DNA from: Burkholderia pyrrocinia
GTDB lineage: Bacteria; Pseudomonadota; Gammaproteobacteria; Burkholderiales; Burkholderiaceae
Reading direction: 5' to 3'
DNA length: 64,000 nucleotides
NCBI RefSeq assembly: GCF_001028665.1
Contig: NZ_CP011504.1
Location: forward strand, 2,604,001 to 2,668,000
Shown here: piece by piece, positions 1-8,960 of the stretch
Layout of the letters: every line of letters starts with the position of its first letter
Numbering within the stretch: position 1 is the first letter of the stretch
Made by a program: the position numbers and the translations under genes
Notes under the pieces: generated by a model
Databases searched by the model: none
The model's input: only the letters and a program-made list of their open reading frames with translations
What the model was told of the DNA's origin: nothing

Positions 1-159
1 GCATGGCATCACTTTGCGCATGCGCACAACGAGCTCGTCAGCGGCGATCGCCTCGGTGGTTACGACGCGCGCAGCATGGCCAGTTCGCAGCGCCAGCCGA
101 ACGGCGCGGACCGCGGCGACGCGGCGGCGCCGGTCGCCGTCAACGGAGCCGCCGCATGA
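1..159 (+). CDS. C-terminal end of a gene cut by the window start (possibly an IpdA/IpdB CoA-transferase subunit)
   Basis: Frame 1 is open from the first base and stops with TGA at 157-159, giving 52 residues that begin AWHHFAHAHNELVSG and end in an Ala/Gly-rich tail. The stop overlaps the ATG of the next gene (ATGA at 156-159), so the two are translationally coupled. In the actinobacterial cluster the gene before ipdC is ipdB and the one before that is ipdA, both subunits of a CoA-transferase-like ring hydrolase. That neighbour logic is the only ground for the guess; the tail itself carries no diagnostic motif. The reading frame is well supported, the function is not. Confidence 0.5.
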   Translation, partial: AWHHFAHAHNELVSGDRLGGYDARSMASSQRQPNGADRGDAAAPVAVNGAAA

Positions 160-1256
160 GCACGATGCTTCCTGGCCCGCTGCATACGCCGCTCTGCGAC
201 CTGCTCGGCTGCCGCTACCCGATCGTGCAGACCGCGATGGGCTGGGTCGCCGACGCGCGGCTCGTCGCGGCCACCTCCAATGCGGGCGGTTTCGGCTTCC
301 TGGCCGGCGCGACGCTCGAACCGGATCAGGTCGAGGCCGAGATCCTGAAGGTGAAGTCGCTGACGGACCAGCCGTTCGGCATCAACTTCCACATGTTCCA
401 GAAGAACGCCGCGCAGGTGGTCGATCTCGCGATCGAGCACCGGTTGCGCGCAGTGAGCTACGGCCGCGGGCCCGATGCGAAGACGATCCGCCGCTTCAAG
501 GATGCCGGCATCGTCTGCATGCCGACCGTCGGTGCGCCGAAGCATGCGGCGAAGGCCGTCGAACTCGGCGCGGACGTCGTGACGGTGCAGGGCGCGGAAG
601 GCGGCGGGCACACGGGCTCGGTGCCGACCACGCTGCTGCTGCCGAAGGTGCTCGACGCGGTGCGGGTGCCGGTCGTCGCGGCCGGCGGGTTCTTCGACGG
701 GCGCGGGCTGGCTGCCGCGCTGGCATACGGCGCGGCCGGCATCGCGATGGGCACGCGCTTCCTGATGAGCGCCGAATCGCCGGTGCCGCGCGAGACGCTC
801 GACCGCTATGTCGCGGTCGGCGACCCGGCGCGCATCCGCGTGTCGGACGCGCTCGACGGGCTGCCGCAACGGATGATCGACAACCCGTATCTGCTGAAGC
901 TCGAACGCTTCGGCCGGCTGCGCCGCACGCTGTTCGCGCTGAAGACGGCCGACGCCTGGCGGCGCCAGAACGGGCTGCGCGCGAGCGACATGCTCGGCCT
1001 CGCGATCAAGGCGCTGCGCTCGCACGACTACACGGCAAGCCAGACGCTGATGGCCGCGAACGCGCCGTTCCTGATCCAGCGCGCGATTGTCGAGGGCCGC
1101 CCCGACGAAGGCGTGCTGCCGAGCGGCCAGGCGGCGGCGATGATCGGCGCGATCGAATCGTGCGACGCGCTGATCGCGCGGATCGTCGCGGAAGCCGGCG
1201 AGCGGCTCGACGCACTGGCCGCGCTGCGTGGCGCGGCGGCGGCGCAGACCGCATGA
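156..1256 (+). CDS. ipdC: IpdC-like flavin-dependent oxidoreductase (nitronate monooxygenase/2-nitropropane dioxygenase fold)
   Basis: 366 residues, FMN TIM-barrel of the nitropropane-dioxygenase family. The N-terminus has PIVQTAMGWVADARL, and the FMN phosphate region shows VQGAEGGGHTG followed by VVAAGGFFDGRGLAAAL and GAAGIAMGTRFL. These stretches match what I remember of Mycobacterium tuberculosis IpdC (Rv3553), an NADPH-dependent flavoenzyme needed for opening steroid rings C and D. The start at 156 overlaps the upstream stop and has GGAG at 144-147; an in-frame ATG at 165 is an alternative. It lies directly before an EchA20-like gene, as expected for this pathway. A generic nitronate monooxygenase is the fallback call, made unlikely by the neighbours. 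Confidence 0.85.
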   Translation: MSTMLPGPLHTPLCDLLGCRYPIVQTAMGWVADARLVAATSNAGGFGFLAGATLEPDQVEAEILKVKSLTDQPFGINFHMFQKNAAQVVDLAIEHRLRAVSYGRGPDAKTIRRFKDAGIVCMPTVGAPKHAAKAVELGADVVTVQGAEGGGHTGSVPTTLLLPKVLDAVRVPVVAAGGFFDGRGLAAALAYGAAGIAMGTRFLMSAESPVPRETLDRYVAVGDPARIRVSDALDGLPQRMIDNPYLLKLERFGRLRRTLFALKTADAWRRQNGLRASDMLGLAIKALRSHDYTASQTLMAANAPFLIQRAIVEGRPDEGVLPSGQAAAMIGAIESCDALIARIVAEAGERLDALAALRGAAAAQTA

Positions 1257-1281
1257 AGAACATCACAGGGAGGCAATGGAG

Positions 1282-2085
1282 ATGACAGCATCCAATCACC
1301 CGGCCGGCGCGATGCCGTTCCGGATCGACCGCGCAGACGGCATCGCCGAACTGGTGATCGCGCATCCGCCCGTGAACGCGCTCGACGCGCAGGGCTGGCA
1401 CGCGCTCTCCCGCGCGCTCGACGCGCTCGGCGAAGACGACGACGTGCGCGTGATCGTCGTGCGCGGCGAAGGCCGCGGCTTCTGCGCGGGCGTCGACATC
1501 AAGGAACTGGCTGCGCACCCGGAGCGGATCGTGGCGGTCAACGCCGGCAACTACGCGACGTTCCGCGCGGTGCACCGCAACCCGAAGCCGGTGATCGCGG
1601 CCGTGCACGGCTTCGTGCTCGGCGGCGGGATCGGCATCTGCGGCGCGGCGGACATCGTCGTCGCGGCCGATTGCGCGCGCTTCGGCGTGCCCGAGATCGA
1701 CCGCGGCGCGATGGGCGGCGGCGCGCACCTGCAGCGGCTGTTCGGCGTGCAGAAGGTGCGCACGATGTACTTCACCGGCGAGATGATCGACGCGGCCGAA
1801 GCGTACCGGCTCGGCGCGGTCGAGCAGGTCGTCGCACGCGATGCGCTGCGCGACGCGGCGCTTGCGATCGCCCGCAAGATCGCGGACAAGAGCCCGGCGA
1901 TGGTGCGGCTCGCAAAGGAGGCGCTGAACGGCGTCGAGGACGGCGATCTCGAGGACAAGTACCGCTGGGAGCAGGGCTTCACGCTGCAGGCGTACATGAC
2001 GAACGACTCGACGGAGGCGCGCGCCGCGTTCGTCGAGAAGCGCGACGCGCGTTTCGACGCACCGGCCGAGGAGGCACGCGCATGA
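1282..2085 (+). CDS. echA20: EchA20-like crotonase (steroid ring D hydrolase type)
   Basis: 267-residue enoyl-CoA hydratase/isomerase-fold protein. The oxyanion-hole regions are visible as GRGFCAGVDIKEL and HGFVLGGGIGICGAADI, and the trimer region as FGVPEIDRGAMGGGAHL. GVDIKE, EIDRGA and the EQGFT stretch near the C-terminus are features I recall from mycobacterial EchA20, which hydrolyses ring D of the CoA-activated HIEC intermediate. I chose ATG 1282 because GGGAGG at 1268-1273 then sits eight bases upstream; ATG 1276 in the same frame would be too close. Its stop overlaps the next start by ATGA. A beta-oxidation hydratase is less likely given the neighbours. Confidence 0.85.
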   Translation: MTASNHPAGAMPFRIDRADGIAELVIAHPPVNALDAQGWHALSRALDALGEDDDVRVIVVRGEGRGFCAGVDIKELAAHPERIVAVNAGNYATFRAVHRNPKPVIAAVHGFVLGGGIGICGAADIVVAADCARFGVPEIDRGAMGGGAHLQRLFGVQKVRTMYFTGEMIDAAEAYRLGAVEQVVARDALRDAALAIARKIADKSPAMVRLAKEALNGVEDGDLEDKYRWEQGFTLQAYMTNDSTEARAAFVEKRDARFDAPAEEARA

Positions 2086-3251
2086 ACCTGACCTACACGC
2101 CGCAACAGCAGGCGTTCCGCGCGGAGATCCGCGAATGGCTCGCGGCGCACGTGCCGCGCGAGCGGCTGCCGAGCTTCGACACCGAGGCAGGCTTCGCCGC
2201 GCACCGCGAATGGGAGCGCACGCTGCACTCGGGCCGCTGGAGCATGGTCACGTGGCCGCGCGAGCTGGGCGGGCGCGGCTGCGACCTGATTGAGTGGCTG
2301 ATCTTCGAGGAAGAGTACTGGCGCGCCGATGCACCGATGCGCGTGAACCAGAACGGCATCTTCCTGCTCGGCCCGACGCTGATGGATTTCGGCACCGCGG
2401 AGCAGAAGGCGCGCTTCCTGCCCGCGATGGCGGCCGGCGAGCACGTGTGGGCGCAGGGCTGGTCGGAGCCGAACGCGGGCTCGGACATGGCCGCGATCCG
2501 CACGACGGCGGCCCGCATCGGCGACGAATACGTGCTGAACGGCCAGAAGATCTGGTCGACCCGCGCGGTGTGGGCCGACTGGCTGTTCGGGCTGTTCCGT
2601 AGCGATCCCGAATCGTCGCGCCACCACGGGCTCACGTTCCTGATGGTGCCGCTGTCCGCGCCGGGCATCACGGTGCGGCCGATCCGGCAACTGAACGGGC
2701 AGACGGGCTTCGCGGAAATCTTCTTCGACGACGTGCGCGTGCCGGTCGAGAACCGGCTCGCGGCCGAAGGCGCGGGCTGGCAGGTCGCGATGGCGACGGC
2801 CGGTTTCGAGCGCGGGCTGATGCTGCGTTCGCCCGCGCGTTTCCAGCGCACCGCGCAAGCGTTGCGCGACCTGTATCTCGCGCACCGCGACAGCGCGGAC
2901 CGCGACCCGACGCTGCGCGAGCGCGTGGTGTCGGCATGGATGGATGCACAGGCGTATGCACTGTCGACCTACGCGACCGCGAGCCGGCTGCTGAAGGGCG
3001 GCCACATCGGCGCGGAGTCGAGCACCAACAAGGTGTTCTGGTCGGAGCTCGACCTGCGCATGCACCAGACGGCGCTCGACATCCTCGGCGCGCACGGCGA
3101 GGTCGTCCCGCAGACGGCCGCGCAGCACGCGACGCTCGGCCACTGGCTAGACGGCTTCCTGTTCGCGCAGGCCGGCACGATCTACGCGGGCACCAACGAG
3201 ATCCAGCGCAACATCGTCGCCGAACGGATGCTCGGCATGCCGCGCGCGTAA
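2082..3251 (+). CDS. Acyl-CoA dehydrogenase subunit of a heteromeric pair (FadE31/32/33 type)
   Basis: 389 residues with the full ACAD fold: FAD-contacting WSEPNAGSDMAA (about 127-138), NGQKIWST, and near the C-terminus AGTIYAGTNEIQRNI. At the medium-chain catalytic position (YEGT) this protein has YAGT, so the base must be elsewhere. Glu243 in GFERG lies where long-chain and isovaleryl types, and some heteromeric steroid dehydrogenases, carry it. A second, smaller ACAD gene follows 35 bp later, the arrangement of the alpha2beta2 enzymes of steroid catabolism. The start overlaps the echA20 stop and has GAGGAGG at 2068-2074. The substrate is inferred from context, probably a late ring C/D-derived acyl-CoA. 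Confidence 0.85.
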   Translation: MNLTYTPQQQAFRAEIREWLAAHVPRERLPSFDTEAGFAAHREWERTLHSGRWSMVTWPRELGGRGCDLIEWLIFEEEYWRADAPMRVNQNGIFLLGPTLMDFGTAEQKARFLPAMAAGEHVWAQGWSEPNAGSDMAAIRTTAARIGDEYVLNGQKIWSTRAVWADWLFGLFRSDPESSRHHGLTFLMVPLSAPGITVRPIRQLNGQTGFAEIFFDDVRVPVENRLAAEGAGWQVAMATAGFERGLMLRSPARFQRTAQALRDLYLAHRDSADRDPTLRERVVSAWMDAQAYALSTYATASRLLKGGHIGAESSTNKVFWSELDLRMHQTALDILGAHGEVVPQTAAQHATLGHWLDGFLFAQAGTIYAGTNEIQRNIVAERMLGMPRA

Positions 3252-3286
3252 CGGCGCCGGCGACTCTCTCACTGAACGGACATCGT

Positions 3287-4354
3287 ATGGATTTCGTATT
3301 CGATGAAGACCAGGAAGCGCTCGCGGACAGCGTGAAGCGCCTGCTGATGACCGAGATGACGCCCGAGCTGATCCGCGAGCTGTGGGCCACGCCGACCGGG
3401 CGCTCGGACGCACTCTGGGCGCTGTTCGCGTCGCAGGGGCTGACCGCCGTGTCGGTGCCAGAGGCACACGGCGGGCTCGGCCTGACCGAAGCGGAATGGG
3501 CGCTGCTCGCACAGACCTACGGTTATTTCGGCAGCCCCGAGCCGTTGCTCGACACGGCGCTCGTGTCGGCCGGCGTGCTCGCGCGGCTGCCCGCGAGCGA
3601 CTGGCGCGACGCACTGCTGCGCGACATCGCCGAAGGGCGTGCGCGCGTCGCGCTCGTGCATCCGGTGAACCCGTATGCGGCCGACGTGCACGTCGCGCAA
3701 GTGCTGCTGTGCGAACACCGCGGCGAGCTGCACCGCGTCGACCCCGCGCAATGCGCGTGGCGCGCGGTGGACAGCGTCGACCCGTCGCGGCGCCTGTTCA
3801 CGCTCGACTGGGAACCGTCGCCGGCCACGCGCATCGCGGGCGCCGCCGAGGCCGGGCCGCTACTGGATCGTGCGCTCGACCACGGTGCGTTCGCGGTCGC
3901 CGCGCAATTGCTCGGCCTTACGCAGCGCGTGCTCGACGTGGCGATCGACTACAGCGCGCAGCGCAAGCAGTTCGGCAAGGCGATCGGCTCGTACCAGGCG
4001 CTCAAGCATTTGCTCGCGGACGTCGCGATCCGCTACGAGTTCGCGCGGCCGGTGGTCGCGCGCGCCGCGCAGGCGATCGCCGACGATCACCCGCAGCGCG
4101 CGGTGTTCGTGTCGCACGCGAAGCTCGCGGCGATGTCGGCCGCGCAGCTGGCCGCGCGCCACTCGATGCAGGTGCACGGCGCGATCGGCTACACGTGGGA
4201 GCTCGACCTGCAAATCTTCATGAAGCGCATCTGGGCGCTCGCCGGCAGCTGGGGCGACAGCGCGTTCCACAAGGCCCGCGTAGCCGACGCGATCCTCGGC
4301 GATGCGTTGCCGATCGGCCCCGCGCAGACCTTCGACCTCGAGGAACCGAACTAA
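3287..4354 (+). CDS. Acyl-CoA dehydrogenase partner subunit (heteromeric steroid type)
   Basis: 355 residues starting MDFVFDEDQEALADSV. The C-terminal half has the usual flavin contacts, QRKQFGKAIGSYQALKH followed by QVHGAIGYTWELDLQI. The middle beta domain is short and poorly conserved, and no catalytic Glu is seen at either of the two known ACAD positions. This is normal for the non-catalytic partner of a two-gene ACAD. It follows the gene at 2082-3251, and its stop TAA shares one base with the ATG of fadA6 (4354). The two chains probably form one flavoenzyme that passes electrons to an ETF such as the one at 31.7-33.4 kb. Confidence 0.82.
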   Translation: MDFVFDEDQEALADSVKRLLMTEMTPELIRELWATPTGRSDALWALFASQGLTAVSVPEAHGGLGLTEAEWALLAQTYGYFGSPEPLLDTALVSAGVLARLPASDWRDALLRDIAEGRARVALVHPVNPYAADVHVAQVLLCEHRGELHRVDPAQCAWRAVDSVDPSRRLFTLDWEPSPATRIAGAAEAGPLLDRALDHGAFAVAAQLLGLTQRVLDVAIDYSAQRKQFGKAIGSYQALKHLLADVAIRYEFARPVVARAAQAIADDHPQRAVFVSHAKLAAMSAAQLAARHSMQVHGAIGYTWELDLQIFMKRIWALAGSWGDSAFHKARVADAILGDALPIGPAQTFDLEEPN

Positions 4355-5505
4355 TGAAACAAGCCTATATCGTCGACGCGCTGCGCACGCCGACCGGCCG
4401 CCGCAAGGGCGGGCTCGCGCACGTGCATGCGGCGGATCTCGGCGGCTTCGTGCTGAAGTCGCTCGTCGAACGCAACGCGATTCCGGCCGACGAATACGAC
4501 GACGTGGTGTTCGGCTGCGTCGACACGATCGGCCCCCTCGCGGGCAATATCGCGCGCACCTGCTGGCTCGCGGCCGGGCTGCCGCTGCAGGTGCCGGGCG
4601 TGACGGTCGACCGCCAGTGCGGCTCGTCGCAGCAGGCCGTGCACTTCGCCGCGCAGGCCGTGATGAGCGGCGTGCAGGACGTCGTCGTCGCGGGCGGCGT
4701 GCAGACCATGACGCAGATCCCGATCTCGTCCGCGATGACCTGCGCGGCGCCGCTCGGCTTTACCGATCCGTTCTCGGGCAGCGTCGGCTGGCGCGCGCGC
4801 TTCGGCGATGCGCCGGTGTCGCAGTTCGTCGCCGCGCAGCGGATCGCCGATCACTGGAACCTGTCGCGCGACGCGATGGAGCGTTATGCGCTCGAAAGCC
4901 ACCGCCGCGCGGTCGCGGCGATCGAGGCCGGCCATTTCAAGCGCGAAATCGTGCCGTTCGAAGGCGTGATGCATGACGAAACGCCGCGCCCCGACACGTC
5001 GCTGGAAAAGATGGCGACGCTCGAACCGCTCACGCCGGGCGGCTCGCTGACGGCCGCCGTCGCGAGCCAGACCTGCGATGCGGCCGCCGCGCTGCTGATC
5101 GTGTCGGAGGATGCGCTGAAACGCTACGGCCTCACGCCGCGCGCGCGGATCCATCACCTGAGCGTGCTCGGCGACGATCCGCTGTGGATGCTGACCGCAC
5201 CGATCCCGGCGACTAAGGCCGCACTCGCGAAGAGCGGGCTCGACTGGTCGCAGATCGACGTCGTCGAGATGAACGAGGCGTTCGCGTCGGTCGCGCAGGC
5301 CTGGCTCGCCGACACGCGCTTCCCGCACGAAAAGACCAACCCGAACGGCGGCGGCATCGCGCTCGGCCATCCGCTCGGCGCGACCGGCGCACGGCTGATG
5401 ACGACGCTGCTGCACGAGCTGGAGCGCACCGGCGGCCGCTACGGGCTGCAGACGATGTGCGAAGGCGGCGGTCTTGCGAACGTCACGATCATCGAGCGCC
5501 TGTGA
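4354..5505 (+). CDS. fadA6: FadA6-like acetyl-CoA acyltransferase (thiolase) of steroid ring C/D degradation
   Basis: 383-residue thiolase. The nucleophilic Cys sits in VDRQCGSSQQAVHF, the second Cys and glycine loop in QTMCEGGGLANVTI, and the His base in NGGGIALGHPLGATGA, with NEAFAS before it. The DRQCGSSQQA and IPISSAMT stretches and the closing NVTIIERL are identical or nearly so to mycobacterial FadA6 (Rv3556c) as I remember it. That enzyme is placed at thiolytic cleavage after ring C opening. The start codon touches the upstream stop, so it is in the same transcript. A generic beta-oxidation thiolase is a weaker alternative. Confidence 0.9.
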   Translation: MKQAYIVDALRTPTGRRKGGLAHVHAADLGGFVLKSLVERNAIPADEYDDVVFGCVDTIGPLAGNIARTCWLAAGLPLQVPGVTVDRQCGSSQQAVHFAAQAVMSGVQDVVVAGGVQTMTQIPISSAMTCAAPLGFTDPFSGSVGWRARFGDAPVSQFVAAQRIADHWNLSRDAMERYALESHRRAVAAIEAGHFKREIVPFEGVMHDETPRPDTSLEKMATLEPLTPGGSLTAAVASQTCDAAAALLIVSEDALKRYGLTPRARIHHLSVLGDDPLWMLTAPIPATKAALAKSGLDWSQIDVVEMNEAFASVAQAWLADTRFPHEKTNPNGGGIALGHPLGATGARLMTTLLHELERTGGRYGLQTMCEGGGLANVTIIERL

Positions 5506-5538
5506 GCGCGTCACTTTCACGATCCACGAGGCACCAGC

Positions 5539-6429
5539 ATGGGAATCTGTAACGAACGCACCGTCATCATCACCGGCGCGGGCGGCGGGCTCGGGCGCGA
5601 ATACGCGCTCGCGTTCGCGGCCGAAGGCGCGGCGGTCGTCGTCAACGACATCCGGCACGACGCCGCGCAGGCCGTGTGCGACGAGATCACCAAACGAGGC
5701 GGAAGCGGCGGCGGCCGCGCGCTTGCGAATTCGGACGACATCACGCGCGTCGACACCGCGCAGCGGATCGTCGACGCGGCACGCGAAGCGTTCGGCGACG
5801 TGCACGTGCTCGTCAACAACGCGGGCATCTGCCGCGACAAGATGTTCACGAGCATGACCGAGCAGGACTGGGACGACGTGATGCGCGTGCACCTGCGCGG
5901 TCACTTCTGCCTGTCGAGCGTGCTGGCGCGCGTGTGGCGCGATGCCGCGAAGGCCGGCCACGCGGTCGACGCGCGGATCGTCAACACGAGTTCGGGCGCC
6001 GGGCTGCAAGGCTCGATCGGCCAGTCGAACTACGGCGCGGCGAAGGCCGGGATCGCCGCGCTCACGCTGATGCAGGCGGCCGAGCTGCAGCGCTACGGCG
6101 TGCGCGTGAACGCGCTCGCGCCGGCCGCGCGCACGTCGATGACCGAAGGCGTGTTCGCCGACATGATGAAGAAGCCCGAGGACGGCGGTTTCGACTATTT
6201 CGATCCGGCCAACGTCGCGCCGCTGGTCGTGTGGCTCGGCAGTGCGCTGTCTGCCGACGTGACGGGCCAGGTGTTCGAGGTCGCGGGCGGGATGATCGCG
6301 GTCGCGGAAGGCTGGCGCACGGGCCCGCGCGTCGATCGCAGCGCGCGCTGGGCGGCGGCCGAGGTCGGCCCGGCGGTCGCGCAGTTGCTCGCCGATGCGC
6401 GACCCGCGCAGCGCGTGTACGGGAGCTGA
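5539..6429 (+). CDS. Short-chain dehydrogenase/reductase, Rv3548c-like (HSD17B4-type SDR)
   Basis: 296 residues, classical SDR: cofactor motif TGAGGGLG at 12-19, NNAG, Ser in NTSSGAGLQGSIG and the YGAAK active site. The Asp in VVVNDIRH at the end of beta2 suggests NAD(H). The long C-terminal tail EVAGGMIAVAEGWRTGP is the feature shared with peroxisomal 17beta-HSD type 4 and with mycobacterial Rv3548c, which lies in the KstR2 region. It probably oxidises a beta-hydroxyacyl-CoA of steroid ring origin. It sits 33 bp after the thiolase and 3 bp before the next dehydrogenase pair. Confidence 0.82.
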   Translation: MGICNERTVIITGAGGGLGREYALAFAAEGAAVVVNDIRHDAAQAVCDEITKRGGSGGGRALANSDDITRVDTAQRIVDAAREAFGDVHVLVNNAGICRDKMFTSMTEQDWDDVMRVHLRGHFCLSSVLARVWRDAAKAGHAVDARIVNTSSGAGLQGSIGQSNYGAAKAGIAALTLMQAAELQRYGVRVNALAPAARTSMTEGVFADMMKKPEDGGFDYFDPANVAPLVVWLGSALSADVTGQVFEVAGGMIAVAEGWRTGPRVDRSARWAAAEVGPAVAQLLADARPAQRVYGS

Positions 6430-6432
6430 GCG

Positions 6433-7767
6433 ATGGATCTGGCGCTCACCGACGAACAGGCGATGATCCGCGATGCGGCAGCCGACGTGCTCGCCGAGCG
6501 CAGCGCGTCCGCCGACGTGCGACGCGCGCTCGAGCAGTCGGCCGGTCGCGACGACGCGCTGTGGGCCGCGCTCGCGGGCGAGCTCGGCTGGAACGCACTC
6601 GCGGTGCCGGAAGCGGCGGGCGGGCTCGGGCTCGGCGCGGTCGAGCAGGCGATGCTGATGGAACAGCTCGGCCGGCGTGTCGCGTGCGTGCCGTATTTTT
6701 CGACCGCGTGCCTCGCGGCGACCGCGCTGGCCGGCTGCGATACGCAGCTGGCGGCCGGCTGGCTTGCGAAGATCGCCGAAGGCGCGTGCAGCGCGACGCT
6801 GGCGCTGCCGTTCGACTGGCCGTTCGGCGAGCCAAGTGGCGCGCGGGTCGGCCGGCCATACGGCGGGCCGGGCGCCAATGCGTTCGGCGCATCGTTCGGC
6901 GACACGTTCGACGAACCGGCCAGTGCGCGACCGCTTCCGTTCATCGCGGAAGAAACCGCGGCTGGCTTCGCGTTGTCCGGCGTCGCGGCACAAGTGCTCG
7001 ACGGTGCGCGGGCCGACCTGTTGCTGGTGCCGGCGCGGATCGCGAACGAAGGGCAGTCGGTCGGCCTGTTCGCGATCGACATGACCGCCGGCGCAGCCGG
7101 CGTTGCGGTGACGCCGCTCGACACGCTCGACGCGACGCGGCCGCTTGCACGGATTGCGATCGACGACGTGCGCGTGAGCCGCGACGCGCTGATCGCGGGC
7201 CGCGACGCGGCGCAGGTGCTCGAACGCACCGCATGGTTCGCGGCGCTCGCGCTGGCCGCCGAACAGCTTGGCGGCGCACAGCAATGCCTCGACCTGACGC
7301 TCGACTACACGAGCCAGCGCGTGCAGTTCGGCCGCGCGATCGCGTCGTTCCAGGCCGTCAAGCACCGTTGCGCGCAGATGATGGTGCTGATCGAATCGGC
7401 GCGCTCGGCCGTGCTCGGCGCCGCGCATGCATGGGACGCGGAAGCCGGCGCGACGCCGGGCGCCGCGCTGCGCGCCGACATCGCGGCCGCGAAGGTTGCC
7501 GCGAACGACGCGTATGCGTTCTGCGCGCAGGAGGCGATCCAGCTGCACGGCGGCGTCGGTTTCACGTGGGAATACGACCCGCATCTCTACTTCAAGCGCG
7601 CGCAGGCGTCGGGCGCGCAGTTTGGCAGCACGCCGCAACTGCTCGAATGGATCGCATGCCATGCGATCGACGGCGGCGTGGCGAACCGCGACGACACGCC
7701 CGCGGCGGCGGTTGCGCCGGTTGCGGTAGCCCGCCCGTCAGCCGCGCGCGCAGGAGCCCTGCAATGA
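6433..7767 (+). CDS. Acyl-CoA dehydrogenase, non-catalytic-type subunit with a low-complexity insertion
   Basis: 444 residues, longer than the usual 350-390. N-terminal helices start MDLALTDEQAMIRDAAADVL, and the C-terminal domain has YTSQRVQFGRAIASFQAVKH and LHGGVGFTWEYDPHLYFKRA. Residues of about 126-170 form a Gly/Pro/Ala-rich insertion (PFGEPSGARVGRPYGGPGANA) that I do not know from the family and that accounts for most of the extra length. It follows the SDR by 3 bp, and its stop overlaps the start of the larger partner gene by ATGA. Together they form the second heteromeric ACAD of the cluster. Substrate not assignable from sequence. Confidence 0.82.
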   Translation: MDLALTDEQAMIRDAAADVLAERSASADVRRALEQSAGRDDALWAALAGELGWNALAVPEAAGGLGLGAVEQAMLMEQLGRRVACVPYFSTACLAATALAGCDTQLAAGWLAKIAEGACSATLALPFDWPFGEPSGARVGRPYGGPGANAFGASFGDTFDEPASARPLPFIAEETAAGFALSGVAAQVLDGARADLLLVPARIANEGQSVGLFAIDMTAGAAGVAVTPLDTLDATRPLARIAIDDVRVSRDALIAGRDAAQVLERTAWFAALALAAEQLGGAQQCLDLTLDYTSQRVQFGRAIASFQAVKHRCAQMMVLIESARSAVLGAAHAWDAEAGATPGAALRADIAAAKVAANDAYAFCAQEAIQLHGGVGFTWEYDPHLYFKRAQASGAQFGSTPQLLEWIACHAIDGGVANRDDTPAAAVAPVAVARPSAARAGALQ

Positions 7768-8960
7768 ACAGCGAAACGCATGATCAGCAATTGCGGCACG
7801 AAGTGGCCGACTGGGTGCAGTCGCACCTGACCGGCGAATTCGCGTGCCTGAAGTACCGCGGCGGCCCCGGCGACGAGGAAGCGTGGCCCGAACTGCGCAA
7901 GGCGTGGGAACGGCAGTTGGCGCAGGGCGGCTGGACCGGGCTCGGCTGGCCGACCGCTGCCGGCGGGCGCGGCTTCTCGGTCGCCGAACAGGTGATCTTC
8001 CACGAGGAATACGCGCGTGCGGGCGGCCCCGGCCGGATGGGTCATATCGGCGAAGGGCTGCTCGGGCCGACGCTGGTCGCGTGCGGCACCGACGACCAGC
8101 GCGCGCGCTTCCTGCCCGGCATCCTGGCCGGCACGCAGTTCTGGTGCCAGGGCTATTCGGAGCCGGGCGCGGGTTCGGATCTCGCGAACGTGCGCACGCG
8201 TGCCGAACAGGATGCGGACGGCACGTGGCGCGTCTACGGCCAGAAGGTATGGACGTCGCTCGCGCACGATTCCGACTGGATCTTCGTGCTCGCGCGCACC
8301 GATCCGGCGTCGAAGGGCAACAAGGGGTTGTCGTTCCTGCTGATGCCGCTCGACCAGCGGGGCATCGAGATCCGGCCGATCAAGCAGCTCAACGGCGGCG
8401 CGGAATTCAACGAAGTGTTTTTCGACGGCGCGCGCGCGGAAGCACGCGACCTCGTCGGTGCGCCGGGCGACGGCTGGCGGATCGCGATGACGCTGCTCGG
8501 CTTCGAGCGCGGGATGTCGACGCTCGGCCAGCAGATGCAGTTCGTCCGCGAGCTCGAATGGGTGATCGACGCCGCGCGCGAATCGGGCGCGGACCGCGAT
8601 CCCGTGCTGCGCCAGCGGATCGGCCGCGCGTGGGCCGGGCTGCGCGTGATGCGCTACAACGCGCTGCGGATGCTGTCCGGCGCGGACGATGCAGACGCCA
8701 GCGCGCCGCTGCGCCGCGAGGCGCTGATCTACAAGTACTACTGGTCGAACTGGCACCGCGACCTCGGCCAGCTCGCGATGGACGCGCTCGGGCCGCGCGC
8801 GAACGTGATCGATCCGGCCGACGAGAAGCTCACCCATCTGCAGCGCGTATTCCTGTTCTCCCGTGCGGACACGATCTACGCCGGCACCAACGAAATCCAG
8901 CTCAACATCATGGCCGAGCGCGGGCTCGGCATGCCGAGAGAACCACGAGGTAACGCATGA
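7764..8960 (+). CDS. Acyl-CoA dehydrogenase, catalytic-type subunit
   Basis: 398 residues. GYSEPGAGSDLANV and YGQKVWTS form the FAD/substrate region, and RADTIYAGTNEIQLNIMAER the C-terminal flavin contact. As in the protein at 2082-3251, the YEGT Glu of medium-chain enzymes is replaced (YAGT) and Glu248 in GFERG is the likely base. The N-terminal 40 residues look divergent. Start and stop both overlap neighbours by ATGA, so stoichiometric translation with the gene at 6433-7767 is expected. Probably acts on a propanoate or pentanoate side-chain CoA ester of the steroid remnant, like the two-gene dehydrogenases described for Pseudomonas and Comamonas; that is inference. Confidence 0.83.
   Translation: MNSETHDQQLRHEVADWVQSHLTGEFACLKYRGGPGDEEAWPELRKAWERQLAQGGWTGLGWPTAAGGRGFSVAEQVIFHEEYARAGGPGRMGHIGEGLLGPTLVACGTDDQRARFLPGILAGTQFWCQGYSEPGAGSDLANVRTRAEQDADGTWRVYGQKVWTSLAHDSDWIFVLARTDPASKGNKGLSFLLMPLDQRGIEIRPIKQLNGGAEFNEVFFDGARAEARDLVGAPGDGWRIAMTLLGFERGMSTLGQQMQFVRELEWVIDAARESGADRDPVLRQRIGRAWAGLRVMRYNALRMLSGADDADASAPLRREALIYKYYWSNWHRDLGQLAMDALGPRANVIDPADEKLTHLQRVFLFSRADTIYAGTNEIQLNIMAERGLGMPREPRGNA

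Noticed and set aside
4351..7662. A 1103-residue open frame on the minus strand opposite fadA6, the Rv3548c-like SDR and an acyl-CoA dehydrogenase
   Set aside because: Arg/His/Asp-rich composition without domains; it mirrors three well-supported plus-strand genes, as long antisense frames do in high-GC DNA.
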